From: Linanthus parryae | Lineage: Eukaryota > Streptophyta > Magnoliopsida > Ericales > Polemoniaceae | Direction of reading: 5' to 3' | Length of the DNA: 64,000 nucleotides | NCBI GenBank assembly: GCA_023055425.1 | Contig: JALGPY010000010.1 | Location: 54,721,665 to 54,785,664, forward strand | The notes under the pieces: generated by a model | Told to the model about the DNA's origin: nothing | What the model saw: only the letters and a program-made list of their open reading frames with translations | The model's database searches: none | Translations under genes and position numbers: made by a program | Shown here: positions 24,820 to 34,486 of the stretch, one piece after another | Numbering within the stretch: the stretch's first letter is position 1 | Layout of the letters: every line of letters starts with the position of its first letter

Positions 24820-26064
24820 AACCCATATCCAGTCAACGTTCTTCTGTCGCCGTTCCTCGACGCCGTCGTCGGTTCTTCTTTGAGAAGGACCCACGTCACA
24901 GAGAGCTAGAACAGAGTCTCCAACAGGGATCGGGCTTCTGGGTTTGGACGGAAAAATGGAGGAGAAATTGTCCCAATTGCTGGTATAGAGGGAGAAGTAG
25001 AGAACATCGAGTTCGCTGAGGACGATGACTTGGTTGGGCGGACCAACCAAGACCGATCCAGCAACCATCGTGTTTGAGGTTATCTGGGTAGATCTTGGCG
25101 GTGCTGTTCAATGTTATAGGCGTTGGTGGCGGTGTCCAATTTGGGGTCGGATAAGAGGAGAGAGTGAGAGGAGATGGCGTCCGGTGATTATTGCAGGTTT
25201 GTTCTTGTGTTCTTCTGTTTTCAGGAGGGATGAATGGCCAATCCACCATAAGTGGCATAAGTGTTTGCCAATCCACTCAAATTTTTAAACCCTTGCCAAT
25301 CCACCACCACCTTTGTTATTTTTTTTTTCTTTTTTTGTTTTGTTTTTATGTTCATGTGGGTCCTGATCTGTTCAGAATCTCGATCTTGCAAGATCGAGGT
25401 CCGATCATGCAAGATCAAGTTCTGATCAAGTAAGATCGTGCCTCGATCAAGTAAGATCGAGTCACGATCAATCAAAATTCGGCCACAATCAAGCAAGATC
25501 GAGTTCCGATCAAGCAAGATCGGGACCCGATGAAGCAAGATCGGAGTCCGGTCTTTGGGCATTTCTGGATCCCAGTAAAAAACCACCACCGCCGCCGTTT
25601 CGTTACCTCTGCAAAACCACCTCAACTTGAAAAAAAAAACGAAAGGGAGAGAGAATAGATGAAGAGAGAAGAAGAGGGGATCGTCTGCAACCCTCCTCGA
25701 TGAAGACCATCATCTTCGGCTCTGCTCTCACCATTGTGGCTCCCAAATCCGACGAGTTCTTGCTCCACGACGATGGTGGAAGGAGGGAGCAGCATCGTCG
25801 GGATTCGGTCGACGTCGTGGTGGTGATGAATTGGTGATGGAAGTGGTCGTTATGGTGTTTTGCCGAGAGAGAGAGGGGGCGGTGATGGTGTTGTGCCTAG
25901 AGGAAGATAGATCTGTTTTGAAATAATGACGGAAGAGGAGGGGAAAGTTAGTATTTTTAGGTTTTTTTTTTTTTAATTTTTGATTAAATCAAAATATCAT
26001 TAATTAATATAATTGTCATTTTATTTGGTAAAATCCGGTCTCCCATAAGTTGAGGGTGGATTGG
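24820..26064. other. Unclassified DNA between elements
   Basis: This stretch holds a minisatellite (25381-25548) and several frames without a known family. A minus-strand frame (25068-24817, 83 codons, with VLSELDVLYFSLYTSNW) may be a gene or element relic. A short plus-strand frame starts MKTIIFGSALTI near 25700. The motif GCCAATCCAC occurs three times (near 25231, 25267, 25294) and its complement TGGATTGG ends the segment at the chromovirus insertion. An A/T-rich stretch precedes the insertion site. Confidence 0.4.
25381..25548. repeat. 21-bp minisatellite, 8 units
   Basis: Eight 21-bp units follow the pattern CGATCAAGCAAGATCGAGTTC with variation. The first contains the perfect palindrome GATCTTGCAAGATC. 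Because the unit is a multiple of three, the minus-strand frame 25625-25221 reads as heptads of the type ILLDRxS. That probably reflects the repeat rather than a real protein. Confidence 0.88.
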
Positions 26065-26467
26065 TGATACGGCAATGGCACGAGACGGGTCAGACACGAG
26101 TGACGACGATGATGACCGTGATGAAGAAGCTAGTGCGCGACCCAAGCGCAATGTGCGTCCACCAAATTATTTAAAAGATTATGTTTAGATGTTAGTTAAA
26201 TCTTTTTAGTACTTTCGTTAATTATTTTGAACTATTGGTTTGATTGTGAAGTATTTGAATTATCCGGGGTTTCTAAACGGTTCTTTACCCGGATTAGGAT
26301 TAGGTCGAACCGTCAGGGTTAGAGAGTCATATAAAAGGGTGTATTTTTCTTCCTAAAATTAATTAAGAAGAATTTTGCCCTAATTTTCTGTTTTGTTCTC
26401 TTTCGTTGTTTGCTCTCTGGGACGAGTAGCAGGGCTACCGTCGGCTCCAGTGTTACCAGGGGTAACA
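26065..26467 (+). repeat. Chromovirus 5' LTR
   Basis: 403 bp, starting TGATACGG and ending GGGGTAACA. The end forms a small inverted repeat, TGTTACC-AGG-GGTAACA. The LTR carries a TATA box. Its first part also encodes the C-terminal residues of the polyprotein, used only in the 3' copy. Confidence 0.95.
26330..26337 (+). promoter_or_regulatory. TATA box in the 5' LTR
   Basis: TATAAAAG within the LTR, with transcription expected about 30 bp downstream in a pyrimidine-rich, plant-like context. The 3' LTR has the same box at 31413-31420. Confidence 0.7.
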
Positions 26468-26469
26468 AA

Positions 26470-26484
26470 CTGGTGCTTCCATTG
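26470..26484 (+). other. Primer-binding site of the chromovirus
   Basis: CTGGTGCTTCCATTG begins two bases after the 5' LTR. Almost the same motif, TTGGTGCTTTCATTGAG, follows the LTRs at 34416 and, on the minus strand, at 40038. I cannot name the primer tRNA with confidence. Confidence 0.7.
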
Positions 26485-26534
26485 TGGTTGTCGGTCGGAT
26501 CTTTGATTCGCGACGCCGTCGAACTCCAGCCACC

Positions 26535-29500
26535 ATGTCCACTACTGAGGAAACTACGCCGGAGGGTCCGGTCTTCTCTCAAGCGGACTTCATCGCCAAC
26601 ATCAAAACACTGCAACAGGATGCTACTGCGCGTGATCGGAGATGGGAAGCCGAGATGCGTACGCTCGATAACCGGATTGCAACTGAGATTGCAACCCTCC
26701 AAGACACCATCCGGCAGCTAGGGAACCGGATTACTCCATTACCACCGCCACCTCCACCTCCACCGCCCCCTCCGCCTCCACCCCCGCTGCTAACCACCGC
26801 CCCACAGGGACAACAACACACTGCCCGGACGCCACTCGCCAACACGGCCAGCCCAACTGGACAGCAACTTGCAATCGCCTCTGTCCCACAACGTGCGAAG
26901 TGGCAGCCCCCACCATCACGTCCAGCAGCCGCAAACCCAACAGACGGCGCTCCACGTATGCGCGTCGACTCACCTCGGTTCAATGGCGACGACCCCGTCG
27001 GCTGGATTTTCCGAGTTCAGAAGTTTTTTGACTACCATCGGACAGCCGAACCTGATCGCTTAGACTTGGTCGCCATGCTTATCGATCACCCAGCTTCCGA
27101 GTGGTTCCGATATTATCAATCCAACCATTTAACGGCTTCCTGGATAGATTTTCTGCAAGCTGTCAAACAACGATTTGACCCCGGCCACTACGAGGATTAT
27201 TTGGGAACACTTTCTAAACTTCAGCAGCGCACTACGGTGTTGGCATACCAAACCGAGTTCGAAACGATGCTCAACAAGATTACTGGAGTGGACGAATGGA
27301 TATTGATCTCGCTTTTTCAAGCCGGCCTCAAACAGCCCCTAAAACGAGAGTTGGCGTTACGGAACCCTCACACACTTGCCGAAGCGTTTGGCTTGGCTAG
27401 AGAACTTTCAGCCGGTCAGGATGAACTTCTTCAATCGTATGTTCCGCGACGTTCATGGAACCCTTCATCCAGCCGCTCCCCTAACCTCACGGGTTCCACC
27501 ACAGCCCCGGTGGCGACCACCACTTCATCCTCGGCAGCCCACGCAGCCGGCTTGCCTATTGTTCGCTTGTCGCGCGACGAACGCGATGAACGTACGCGTA
27601 AAGGTCTCTGTTTTAGTTGTGATGAGAAATATTTCAAAGGCCACAAATGTAAGTCCCGCTTCCTTGCACTTCTGGGTGATGACGATGATGAGACTGACCC
27701 TCCCACAACAGCAGAGGACGAGGACCCCGGTATTATCATTGACAACCTGTCGCATCTACACACACTGGCAGGTAATCCTCACCCACGCTCTTTAAAGTTA
27801 ACAGGACTTATTGCTAGTGTCACGGTTCATGTATTGATTGACGGGGGCAGTACCCACAACTTCATTCACCCAACGGTGGCTGAACAGCTATCCCTCCTAT
27901 TGCATCCAGTGGCACCTTTTCGAGTTTATGTCGGCAACGGTGAATCTCTTCGCTGTTCTTATTATTGTCCGAAAACCCCCCTATCTCTTCAGGGCACGGT
28001 CTTCGAGGTTGACTTATATGTTCTCTCTGTTCACGGTATTGACGCCGTTCTCGGGATTCAGTGGCTGCAGACTCTCGGTAAGGTATCACATGATTATAGC
28101 CAGTTAACGATGGAATTTGAGTGGCAGGGTAAACAGATTGTGTTATCAGGGGTCGATCACGGGCCCAAGCAGATTTCGTACAACAATCTGTCTGCCTTGG
28201 CACACTCTCGACCAGATTTTGAGCTCTTCGAGCTCCTAGCCGTACCTACACATACAGACACTGAGCCCGATTGCTCGTCGTTTCCATCGGATATTCCTTC
28301 AGAGATTCGGGTCATCCTTCAGCAGCACATGGGGGTATTTGCAAAACCCACCGGCCTTCCACCATTTCGACCAGGGGATCATCGCATCCATTTGTTACCA
28401 GGTACCAGCCCTATTAATGTTCGCCCCTACCGCTATCCATATTTCCAGAAATCAGAGATTGAGCGGCAGGTTCGCGAGATGTTGGAGCAGGGGATTATCC
28501 AACCGAGTACCAGCGCCTTTTCGTCACCGGTTTTGTTAGTCAGGAAGAAAGATGGAACGTATCGTTTTTGTGTGGATTACAGAGCTTTGAATGCAGCAAC
28601 AGTACCAGATCATTTTCCTATACCCACCACGGATGAGCTCTTTGACGAGCTGGGAGCAGCACGATACTTTTCTAAGTTGGATTTACGATCCGACTATCAT
28701 CAGATTCGGATGCATGATGATGACATTGCGAAGACGGCCTTCCGGACACATGACGGCCATTATGAGTTCTTAGTGATGCCGTTCGGTCTCACTAATGCAC
28801 CCTCTACATTCCAGGCAGCCATGAACCGAATTTTTCGCCCTTTACTGCGTTCTTGTGTCATCGTGTTCTTCGACGACATCTTGATATACAGCACCACATT
28901 AGCGTTGCATGCTCAGCATCTCCATCAGGTACTTCAGTTATTGTCTGATCATTGCTTTTATGTGAAGTTATCGAAATGTTCTTTCAGCAGGACGACTGTG
29001 GAGTATCTCGGACATATTATCACCGGCGGCCAACTAATGGCCGACGACCAGAAGCTGGAGGCCATGGCTGCTTGGCCCACACCCACGTCAGTCAAACAGC
29101 TCAGGGGATTTTGGGGTCTAACCGGCTATTACAGACGGTTTATCCGTGATTATGCCACGATGGCAGCTCCACTTACTGACCTTCTTAAGAAGGATGCTTT
29201 TGTCTGGTCCGATGTCGCTGCTGTTAGCTTTGTTGCCTTGAAACAGGCAATGACATCAGCTCCCGTTTTGCGACTGCCTGATTTTACACTGCCATTTGTT
29301 ATCGAAACCGATGCTTCTGATACAGGGGTGGGCGCAGTTTTGATTCAGCAGGGTCACCCTATCGCCTTTTTCAGTAAGAAACTTGGGCCTCGTCTTCGTG
29401 TGGCTTCGGCCTATCACAAGGAACTGTACGCCGTTGTCGAATCCGTGCAGAAGTGGCGACAATACCTTCTCGGTCGGGAATTTCTTATACGCAGCGATCA

Positions 29501-31271
29501 GAGGAGCCTTAAGGAGCTGCTGTCCCAGGTAATTCAGACTCCAGATCAACAATTTTATATCCGCAAGTTAATGGGTTTCCAATTCCGCATAGAATACAAA
29601 TCAGGAGCTGCAAATAGGGTGGCCGATGCTCTGTCCCGACGGGAACCCGAGCCCGACCTGGCTGCCTTGGTGCTCTCGGCTATTCGGCCTTTGCCGACAC
29701 TGTTGGAGGTTATTCGTCGCGACGTCACGACGCAACCTGATTTGAAGGCCTTGTTGACGGCGGTCCAATCGGATGACAAACCTGCACATTTTTCCTACAC
29801 GGATGGCCTTCTGTATTACAAAACCCGTCTTTGTGTGGGGCGTGATTCGCCAGTCCGAGACAGTCTTTTGCAGGAGTTCCATAGTGCACCTTCAGCGGGC
29901 CACCCAGGGATCGATCGGACTTTCCGTCGGCTATCTGCTTCTTTTTATTGGCCTGGTATGCGGGATGATGTTGCGAGGTTCGTCACCGCTTGTTTGGTTT
30001 GTCAGACGACCAAGTACTCTACGCAGAAGCCCGGGGGTCTTCTTCAACCATTGCCTATCCCTGAGCGCGTTTGGTCCATGGCATCCATGGATTTTGTTAC
30101 TGGGCTACCAACTTCACAGGGTTCGACTGCCATTATGGTTGTGGTGGATCGCCTAACTAAGTATGTTCATTTTGGGCCTTTACCGACTGATTTTGATGCA
30201 CCTCGCGTGGCGCGCCTTTTTGTTGACGTGGTTGTCAAGCACCACGGTTTTCCGGAGGAATTGGTTTCCGATCGTGATACGGTTTTCTTGAGCACGTTCT
30301 GGAAGGAGCTGTTCAAGTTGAGCGGCACAAAGCTCAAGTACAGTACGGCATACCACCCTCAGACTGACGGCCAGACTGAGGTACTGAATCGGGGTCTTGA
30401 GCAGTATTTACGCGCATTCACTTCTGAACGACCCAACCGTTGGTCCTCTTTTCTTCCCTGGGCGGAGTTAGCTATCAACTGCAGTCATAACGAGAGTATC
30501 CACATGTCACCGTTTCGTGCACTTAACGGCCGCGACCCTCCGACCTTGTTCCCGACGCTACCCCCGGCTGGTCGTTCTCCTTTGGTGGATGAGTTGTTAC
30601 TGGAACGTCATGAGATATTGCAGGACTTGAAGGTCCATTTGTCTCGCATGCAGCAGCGGATGCGTGCCCAAGCCAACAAGCATCGTCGCGATGTTTCCTT
30701 TCAAGTTGGTGATCTAGTTTTGTTACGCCTTCGCCCTTATCGTCAGAAATCGTTGGCTAGGCCCTTATCAGCTAAACTGGCTCGCCGTTATTATGGTCCA
30801 TTTGCGGTGCTCGAGCGGGTTGGGGCGGTTGCTTATCGTTTGGAGCTTCCTACCTCTTGTCGTCTTCATAATGTGTTCCATGTTTCGTTGCTTCGTCCTT
30901 TTGTGGCTTCTGATTCGGCTATTCCTGTGGTGGCTCTTCCAGCGGAGTTTTTCAAGGGACGCCCAGTGGCGGTTCCTATTGCGGCCACTCAGGCTCGGTC
31001 GGTTTTGGTTGCAGGTGTGCCCCAGTCCCAGTGGTTGATTTCTTGGTCCGACGGAGCTGCTCCATCGTGGGAGCCGGCGTCTGACATTCAGGCCGCTTTT
31101 CCTGACTTACAGCTTGAGGACAAGCTGGTTTTCGAGCCCGGGGGAGTTGATACGGCAATGGCACGAGACGGGTCAGACACGAGTGACGACGATGATGACC
31201 GTGATGAAGAAGCTAGTGCGCGACCCAAGCGCAATGTGCGTCCACCAAATTATTTAAAAGATTATGTTTAG
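26535..31271 (+). CDS. Gag-pol polyprotein with chromodomain (Ty3/gypsy)
   Basis: One frame of 1578 codons. I chose ATG 26535 (MSTTEETTPEG) because upstream codons in this frame have no ATG. Order: proline tract near residues 75-90; retrotransposon Gag region about 140-310; zinc-knuckle-like CFSC...HKC at 359-372; aspartic protease LIDGGSTHNF (Asp436, DGG instead of the usual DSG/DTG); reverse transcriptase with Asp716 and FFDDILIYS (Asp780-781); RNase H ETDAS (Asp926); integrase with HPG...CLVC (His1123, Cys1153, Cys1156) and D1186, D1246, E1282 with D-35-E spacing; GPF module at 1421; chromodomain-like region about 1489-1531 (QWLISW, SWEP), which in this family targets integration to marked chromatin. 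The last 40 codons lie in the 3' LTR. RT motif reads LDLRSDYHQ where the family usually has LDLRSGYHQ. No stops or frameshifts are seen. Confidence 0.95.
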   Translation: MSTTEETTPEGPVFSQADFIANIKTLQQDATARDRRWEAEMRTLDNRIATEIATLQDTIRQLGNRITPLPPPPPPPPPPPPPPPLLTTAPQGQQHTARTPLANTASPTGQQLAIASVPQRAKWQPPPSRPAAANPTDGAPRMRVDSPRFNGDDPVGWIFRVQKFFDYHRTAEPDRLDLVAMLIDHPASEWFRYYQSNHLTASWIDFLQAVKQRFDPGHYEDYLGTLSKLQQRTTVLAYQTEFETMLNKITGVDEWILISLFQAGLKQPLKRELALRNPHTLAEAFGLARELSAGQDELLQSYVPRRSWNPSSSRSPNLTGSTTAPVATTTSSSAAHAAGLPIVRLSRDERDERTRKGLCFSCDEKYFKGHKCKSRFLALLGDDDDETDPPTTAEDEDPGIIIDNLSHLHTLAGNPHPRSLKLTGLIASVTVHVLIDGGSTHNFIHPTVAEQLSLLLHPVAPFRVYVGNGESLRCSYYCPKTPLSLQGTVFEVDLYVLSVHGIDAVLGIQWLQTLGKVSHDYSQLTMEFEWQGKQIVLSGVDHGPKQISYNNLSALAHSRPDFELFELLAVPTHTDTEPDCSSFPSDIPSEIRVILQQHMGVFAKPTGLPPFRPGDHRIHLLPGTSPINVRPYRYPYFQKSEIERQVREMLEQGIIQPSTSAFSSPVLLVRKKDGTYRFCVDYRALNAATVPDHFPIPTTDELFDELGAARYFSKLDLRSDYHQIRMHDDDIAKTAFRTHDGHYEFLVMPFGLTNAPSTFQAAMNRIFRPLLRSCVIVFFDDILIYSTTLALHAQHLHQVLQLLSDHCFYVKLSKCSFSRTTVEYLGHIITGGQLMADDQKLEAMAAWPTPTSVKQLRGFWGLTGYYRRFIRDYATMAAPLTDLLKKDAFVWSDVAAVSFVALKQAMTSAPVLRLPDFTLPFVIETDASDTGVGAVLIQQGHPIAFFSKKLGPRLRVASAYHKELYAVVESVQKWRQYLLGREFLIRSDQRSLKELLSQVIQTPDQQFYIRKLMGFQFRIEYKSGAANRVADALSRREPEPDLAALVLSAIRPLPTLLEVIRRDVTTQPDLKALLTAVQSDDKPAHFSYTDGLLYYKTRLCVGRDSPVRDSLLQEFHSAPSAGHPGIDRTFRRLSASFYWPGMRDDVARFVTACLVCQTTKYSTQKPGGLLQPLPIPERVWSMASMDFVTGLPTSQGSTAIMVVVDRLTKYVHFGPLPTDFDAPRVARLFVDVVVKHHGFPEELVSDRDTVFLSTFWKELFKLSGTKLKYSTAYHPQTDGQTEVLNRGLEQYLRAFTSERPNRWSSFLPWAELAINCSHNESIHMSPFRALNGRDPPTLFPTLPPAGRSPLVDELLLERHEILQDLKVHLSRMQQRMRAQANKHRRDVSFQVGDLVLLRLRPYRQKSLARPLSAKLARRYYGPFAVLERVGAVAYRLELPTSCRLHNVFHVSLLRPFVASDSAIPVVALPAEFFKGRPVAVPIAATQARSVLVAGVPQSQWLISWSDGAAPSWEPASDIQAAFPDLQLEDKLVFEPGGVDTAMARDGSDTSDDDDDRDEEASARPKRNVRPPNYLKDYV
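31140..31147 (+). other. PPT of the chromovirus
   Basis: GGGGGAGT directly before the 3' LTR. It lies inside the coding frame, so the same bases serve as PPT and as codons. Confidence 0.7.
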
Positions 31272-31550
31272 ATGTTAGTTAAATCTTTTTAGTACTTTCG
31301 TTAATTATTTTGAACTATTGGTTTGATTGTGAAGTATTTGAATTATCCGGGGTTTCTAAACGGTTCTTTACCCGGATTAGGATTAGGTCGAACCGTCAGG
31401 GTTAGAGAGTCATATAAAAGGGTGTATTTTTCTTCCTAAAATTAATTAAGAAGAATTTTGCCCTAATTTTCTGTTTTGTTCTCTTTCGTTGTTTGCTCTC
31501 TGGGACGAGTAGCAGGGCTACCGTCGGCTCCAGTGTTACCAGGGGTAACA
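31148..31550 (+). repeat. Chromovirus 3' LTR
   Basis: 403 bp, apparently identical to the 5' LTR and followed by the TSD ATTGG. Its first 124 bp are the 3' end of the gag-pol frame, ending in RPPNYLKDYV and a stop at 31269-31271. Confidence 0.95.
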
Positions 31551-31555
31551 ATTGG

Positions 31556-32541
31556 TAGCAATTTCTTCAAATCCACCCTCATAGCCAATTCTTTTGGTTT
31601 ATAGGATGATTATTCTCTGTTCGTTTTCACCAAAAGAATATCAATTCAACCTCTTCTTATTCCAGATCAATTCGTGAGCTCAAGTCTACATCCGATACAG
31701 AGATGCTTATGGAGTTCTGTGATTGAGGTCGGGTGGAAGATGCCCGTGGTTCGATATGGGGGGTTTCACCCTTGATTCGATTTGGGGATTTTTTCTGTGA
31801 TTGTAAAGTGATGATTGTCTATATTGCTTCAAATGGGGATTTTTAGCTAAGAGTTTTGTTGTTTGTTAATTCCATTTCCATTCCTATAAAGCCAAGAAAC
31901 GCATGGAGCTAGGTGATAGCCTTATTTGCTGGGAGTTATAGCTATGTATTTTGGCTGTTGTAGCCTTGTTTGTTTGGTTGTGTAGCCATAGTAATAGATT
32001 CTGCAAAAAATCAAGTGATGTATATAAACAATTTCGCACTCGACTGGCATGAACATTGTGTACTTGTGTTTCAAGATGTTCTTCATTTTTCTTGGCGTGC
32101 TCACAGTGTAATGTTAATACTCTCAGTGTAATGGATGTTGATGATTTATGAGTAGGCAATAATGTTAAAAAAGACAGTAGTAGAAAAATGGTGAAATTGG
32201 TGGTGTAGCCTTAAATGGATCAGAAATGGTGTTGCTGGTTGGATGGTGGCAGTGGTGAATAAGAATACCAAGATCACCAAGCAAGAAAGAACATTAAGCA
32301 TTTATGTAATGCCATCCTTCCAGGGGTAGAATGGTCACAAAAAAGTCATTTTGCACCTCCCCCCTCCCCCCCCCCCCCCCCCCCAACCCAAACGGATTGT
32401 AACATAAGGTGGAATCTGTCCACTCTCCTAACTCTGACAGGGGCATATTGTTTGTGACAGGGGTGCAAAAAGTATTTATCCATAGTGCAGGGATAAAATG
32501 TATTTATTCTATAATACAAGGGTGGAAATTGTCTTTTACCC
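31556..32541. other. Non-coding DNA upstream of F-box pseudogene 1
   Basis: No supported gene. It has a C-rich run at about 32357-32384 and a T/G-rich stretch at 31780-32000. Its start completes the inverted repeat split by the chromovirus. Confidence 0.5.
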
Positions 32542-34153
32542 TTAAATTAAAAATTGTCCTATAAATTTAATTACCCTAGCCTTACGTTTGTTTCCATCGA
32601 ATCATTGTACCGTCTCTAATGGATACCAAAGTCGTAGCAACGAAGCCGCAGCTGGTACAAAAATTTCCATACATCCCAGAAGAGATTGTCTGCCGCATTC
32701 TCGCAAATCTACCTATCAGCTCTCTTCCTCGATTCAGGTGCGTTTCTAAACAATGGTATCGTTGGATCTCCGAAATCAAAATCCGGAAAAAACTTATGGT
32801 GCTATCATCATCAGATTTAACCAAAAAATATTATTTTGAAATCGTCAACCCAGAGGCGGCTCAGAAAGAAGTCATCAACATGCCGCCCTCGTGGGCCAGC
32901 CCCGAATCTGTCGAGTTGTTGGGTTCTTGCAATGGGTTGTTGCTTATCGGGATTGATAATAAAGAATTATACTTATAGAACCCTAGTATTCATCGTTACA
33001 GTCACATATGTTCTTATGGCTCGTCCATTGAGGACTATCTTGCTATTTCGGGACTTTGCTTTGAGTCAAATAGCAACGACTACAAGGTCGTACTTGCTTG
33101 GACAAACAGTGATATGGACGGGCCTATTGAGGTTTGTAGCATTAAAAATAAATCTTGGGCCGACATTCGAGAATTTCCTTACAGCCTTGAGCGGGGTCAA
33201 ACAGGACCGGTAATGAACGGTCGACTCCATTGGGCTGTTTCCCCAGTATCGGATGAATGTGGATGTTTTAATGCAAACCAGTTTATTGTTTATTTTGACC
33301 CGAAAACCGATAAATTTGAAAAATTCCCAATGCCGGAGGGAATAAGAGAAATATTATACTCGGTTTGGGGGTGTTAGATGGATGTCTATGTATGGTTCGT
33401 TGTGAAGAGAAGATTTATAGATGTAAAGGTGTTGTTCAGGTATTGAGAATGAAAGAGTATGGCAAGAAAGCATCTTGGGCAGTTCTTTTTAGAATTGAAG
33501 AAAGAAGTTATTTCGGCGAGTTTGTGCCTTGTTTCTCTGTTGGTGAAGGAAATAGTGAAATCTTAATGAATATGAGAGTAAGATGGGACGAAGGTTTTAT
33601 TAGTGTTTATGACACCGATAAGGCTTTGTTTAAGAAGAACATTGCTCTACCTGGGAATAAATATTGCAAAGCAATTGTGTATGAAGAAACTTTTGTTGTA
33701 CCCCCGTGATGTCAAGATTTCTCTTTGTGGCGAAAATCTGAGAGTGGAGCACATATTCTGAAACAATTCGCATTGAAATCCAATTATGGTTTTTATTAAA
33801 GTGAATGTCGCTAAATTATTTTTTTACTAAATTGATTCTTTTATTTTGTGCTTCTAGTCTGTCTGGAGGTTTCATTTTTTTTTAACAACATGATTTATTA
33901 TCAATACGGGAATCACAACAAGTAACATGATTTCTTTCAAAATAAGGTGTTGGCCAAAGGGGTACTCACTTGCTAAGCCACTTGTTCCCTTGATGGCTCG
34001 ATCTACTGATTTTTGTTCCATGTGGCCGATGCAAGTTCTTCTACAAATTCTGACTATTCGAGTACTTATTAGTTGATTGGATTCAACAAAGTAAGAACAG
34101 TCCATGTTAACAAATTCAACGAGTATGCGGTTGTTGGATCAAACCCTTGTATG
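32542..34153 (+). repeat. Segmental duplication, copy 1 (F-box region)
   Basis: This block aligns with 41216-41415 plus 45643-47089. Similarity begins in the leader before the F-box start and runs through the 3' flank to the shared CAAACCCTTGTATGC. Sequences differ completely after 34153 and 47089, which marks the right breakpoint. The copies differ by many substitutions and small indels, so the duplication is older than the insertions now in it. Confidence 0.85.
32619..33709 (+). pseudogene. F-box protein pseudogene 1 (F-box plus FBA-like region)
   Basis: The frame starts MDTKVVATKPQ and has an F-box at about residues 18-50 (YIPEEIVCRILANLP, FRCVSKQW). F-box-associated motifs follow: LLGSCNGLLL, NDYKVV, NGRLHW, FDPKTDKFEKF and LDGCLCM. 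Such proteins are substrate receptors of SCF ubiquitin ligases: the F-box binds SKP1-type adaptors and the C-terminal region binds the target. Two lesions break it. TAG at 32976-32978 replaces the Trp codon seen in copy 2 (LYLWNPS), and one base is lost near 33345, so the last third (LDGCLCM to FVVPP) is in another frame. No intron is evident. It is the partner of the copy at 41307-46631. Confidence 0.88.
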
Positions 34154-34177
34154 CGGTCTCTTCTTGATAGACATCTC
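33710..34177. other. 3' flank of F-box pseudogene 1
   Basis: Up to 34153 this is duplicated downstream of F-box pseudogene 2 (46632-47089). No gene is seen. The last bases, ATCTC at 34173-34177, are the likely TSD of the next element. Confidence 0.6.
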
Positions 34178-34416
34178 TGATACAGGTCACGTATCAAAAT
34201 ATCTATCTATTTATTTAGTTATTAAGTTTATTGGTTATTTAATTATATTATTGGGTTATTTAGTTTATCTGGGCTCGATCCGTAAGTCTAGGGTTAGGTC
34301 ATGGTTTGCTAGTTTGTCTGTTAAAACGATGTACTCTTTCAGTATTAATCAATCAAGAAGAATATTAAATTGTTCGCGTGTGGGTGTGTGTGCCCGATCG
34401 TTACTAGGGGGTAAAA
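34178..34416 (+). repeat. 5' LTR of the deleted chromovirus relative
   Basis: 239 bp. The end reads GTAAAA where the 3' LTR has GTAACA, so a base at the terminus has changed. Several other differences from the 3' LTR (for example an extra TATTAT near 34245) show clear age. Confidence 0.85.
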
Positions 34417-34486
34417 ATTGGTGCTTTCATTGAGAGCGTCGGTCGGACTTTCGTTCGCGGCGCTCACGTTCTCAAGCTCTACCGCC

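Larger units (their letters stand above)
26065..31550 (+). mobile_element. Complete Ty3/gypsy chromovirus (Reina-like)
   Basis: The 5486-bp element has 403-bp LTRs at 26065-26467 and 31148-31550 that look identical by eye. It is flanked by a perfect 5-bp TSD, ATTGG (26060-26064 and 31551-31555). It encodes a single gag-pol frame in the order Gag, protease, reverse transcriptase, RNase H, integrase, chromodomain. The order, short LTRs and chromodomain place it in the chromoviruses. The compact size points to the Reina branch (inference). Identical LTRs and an intact frame imply a very recent insertion that may still be active. It landed inside an inverted repeat of TGAGGGTGGATT (26051-26062 and 31570-31581). 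Confidence 0.95.
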
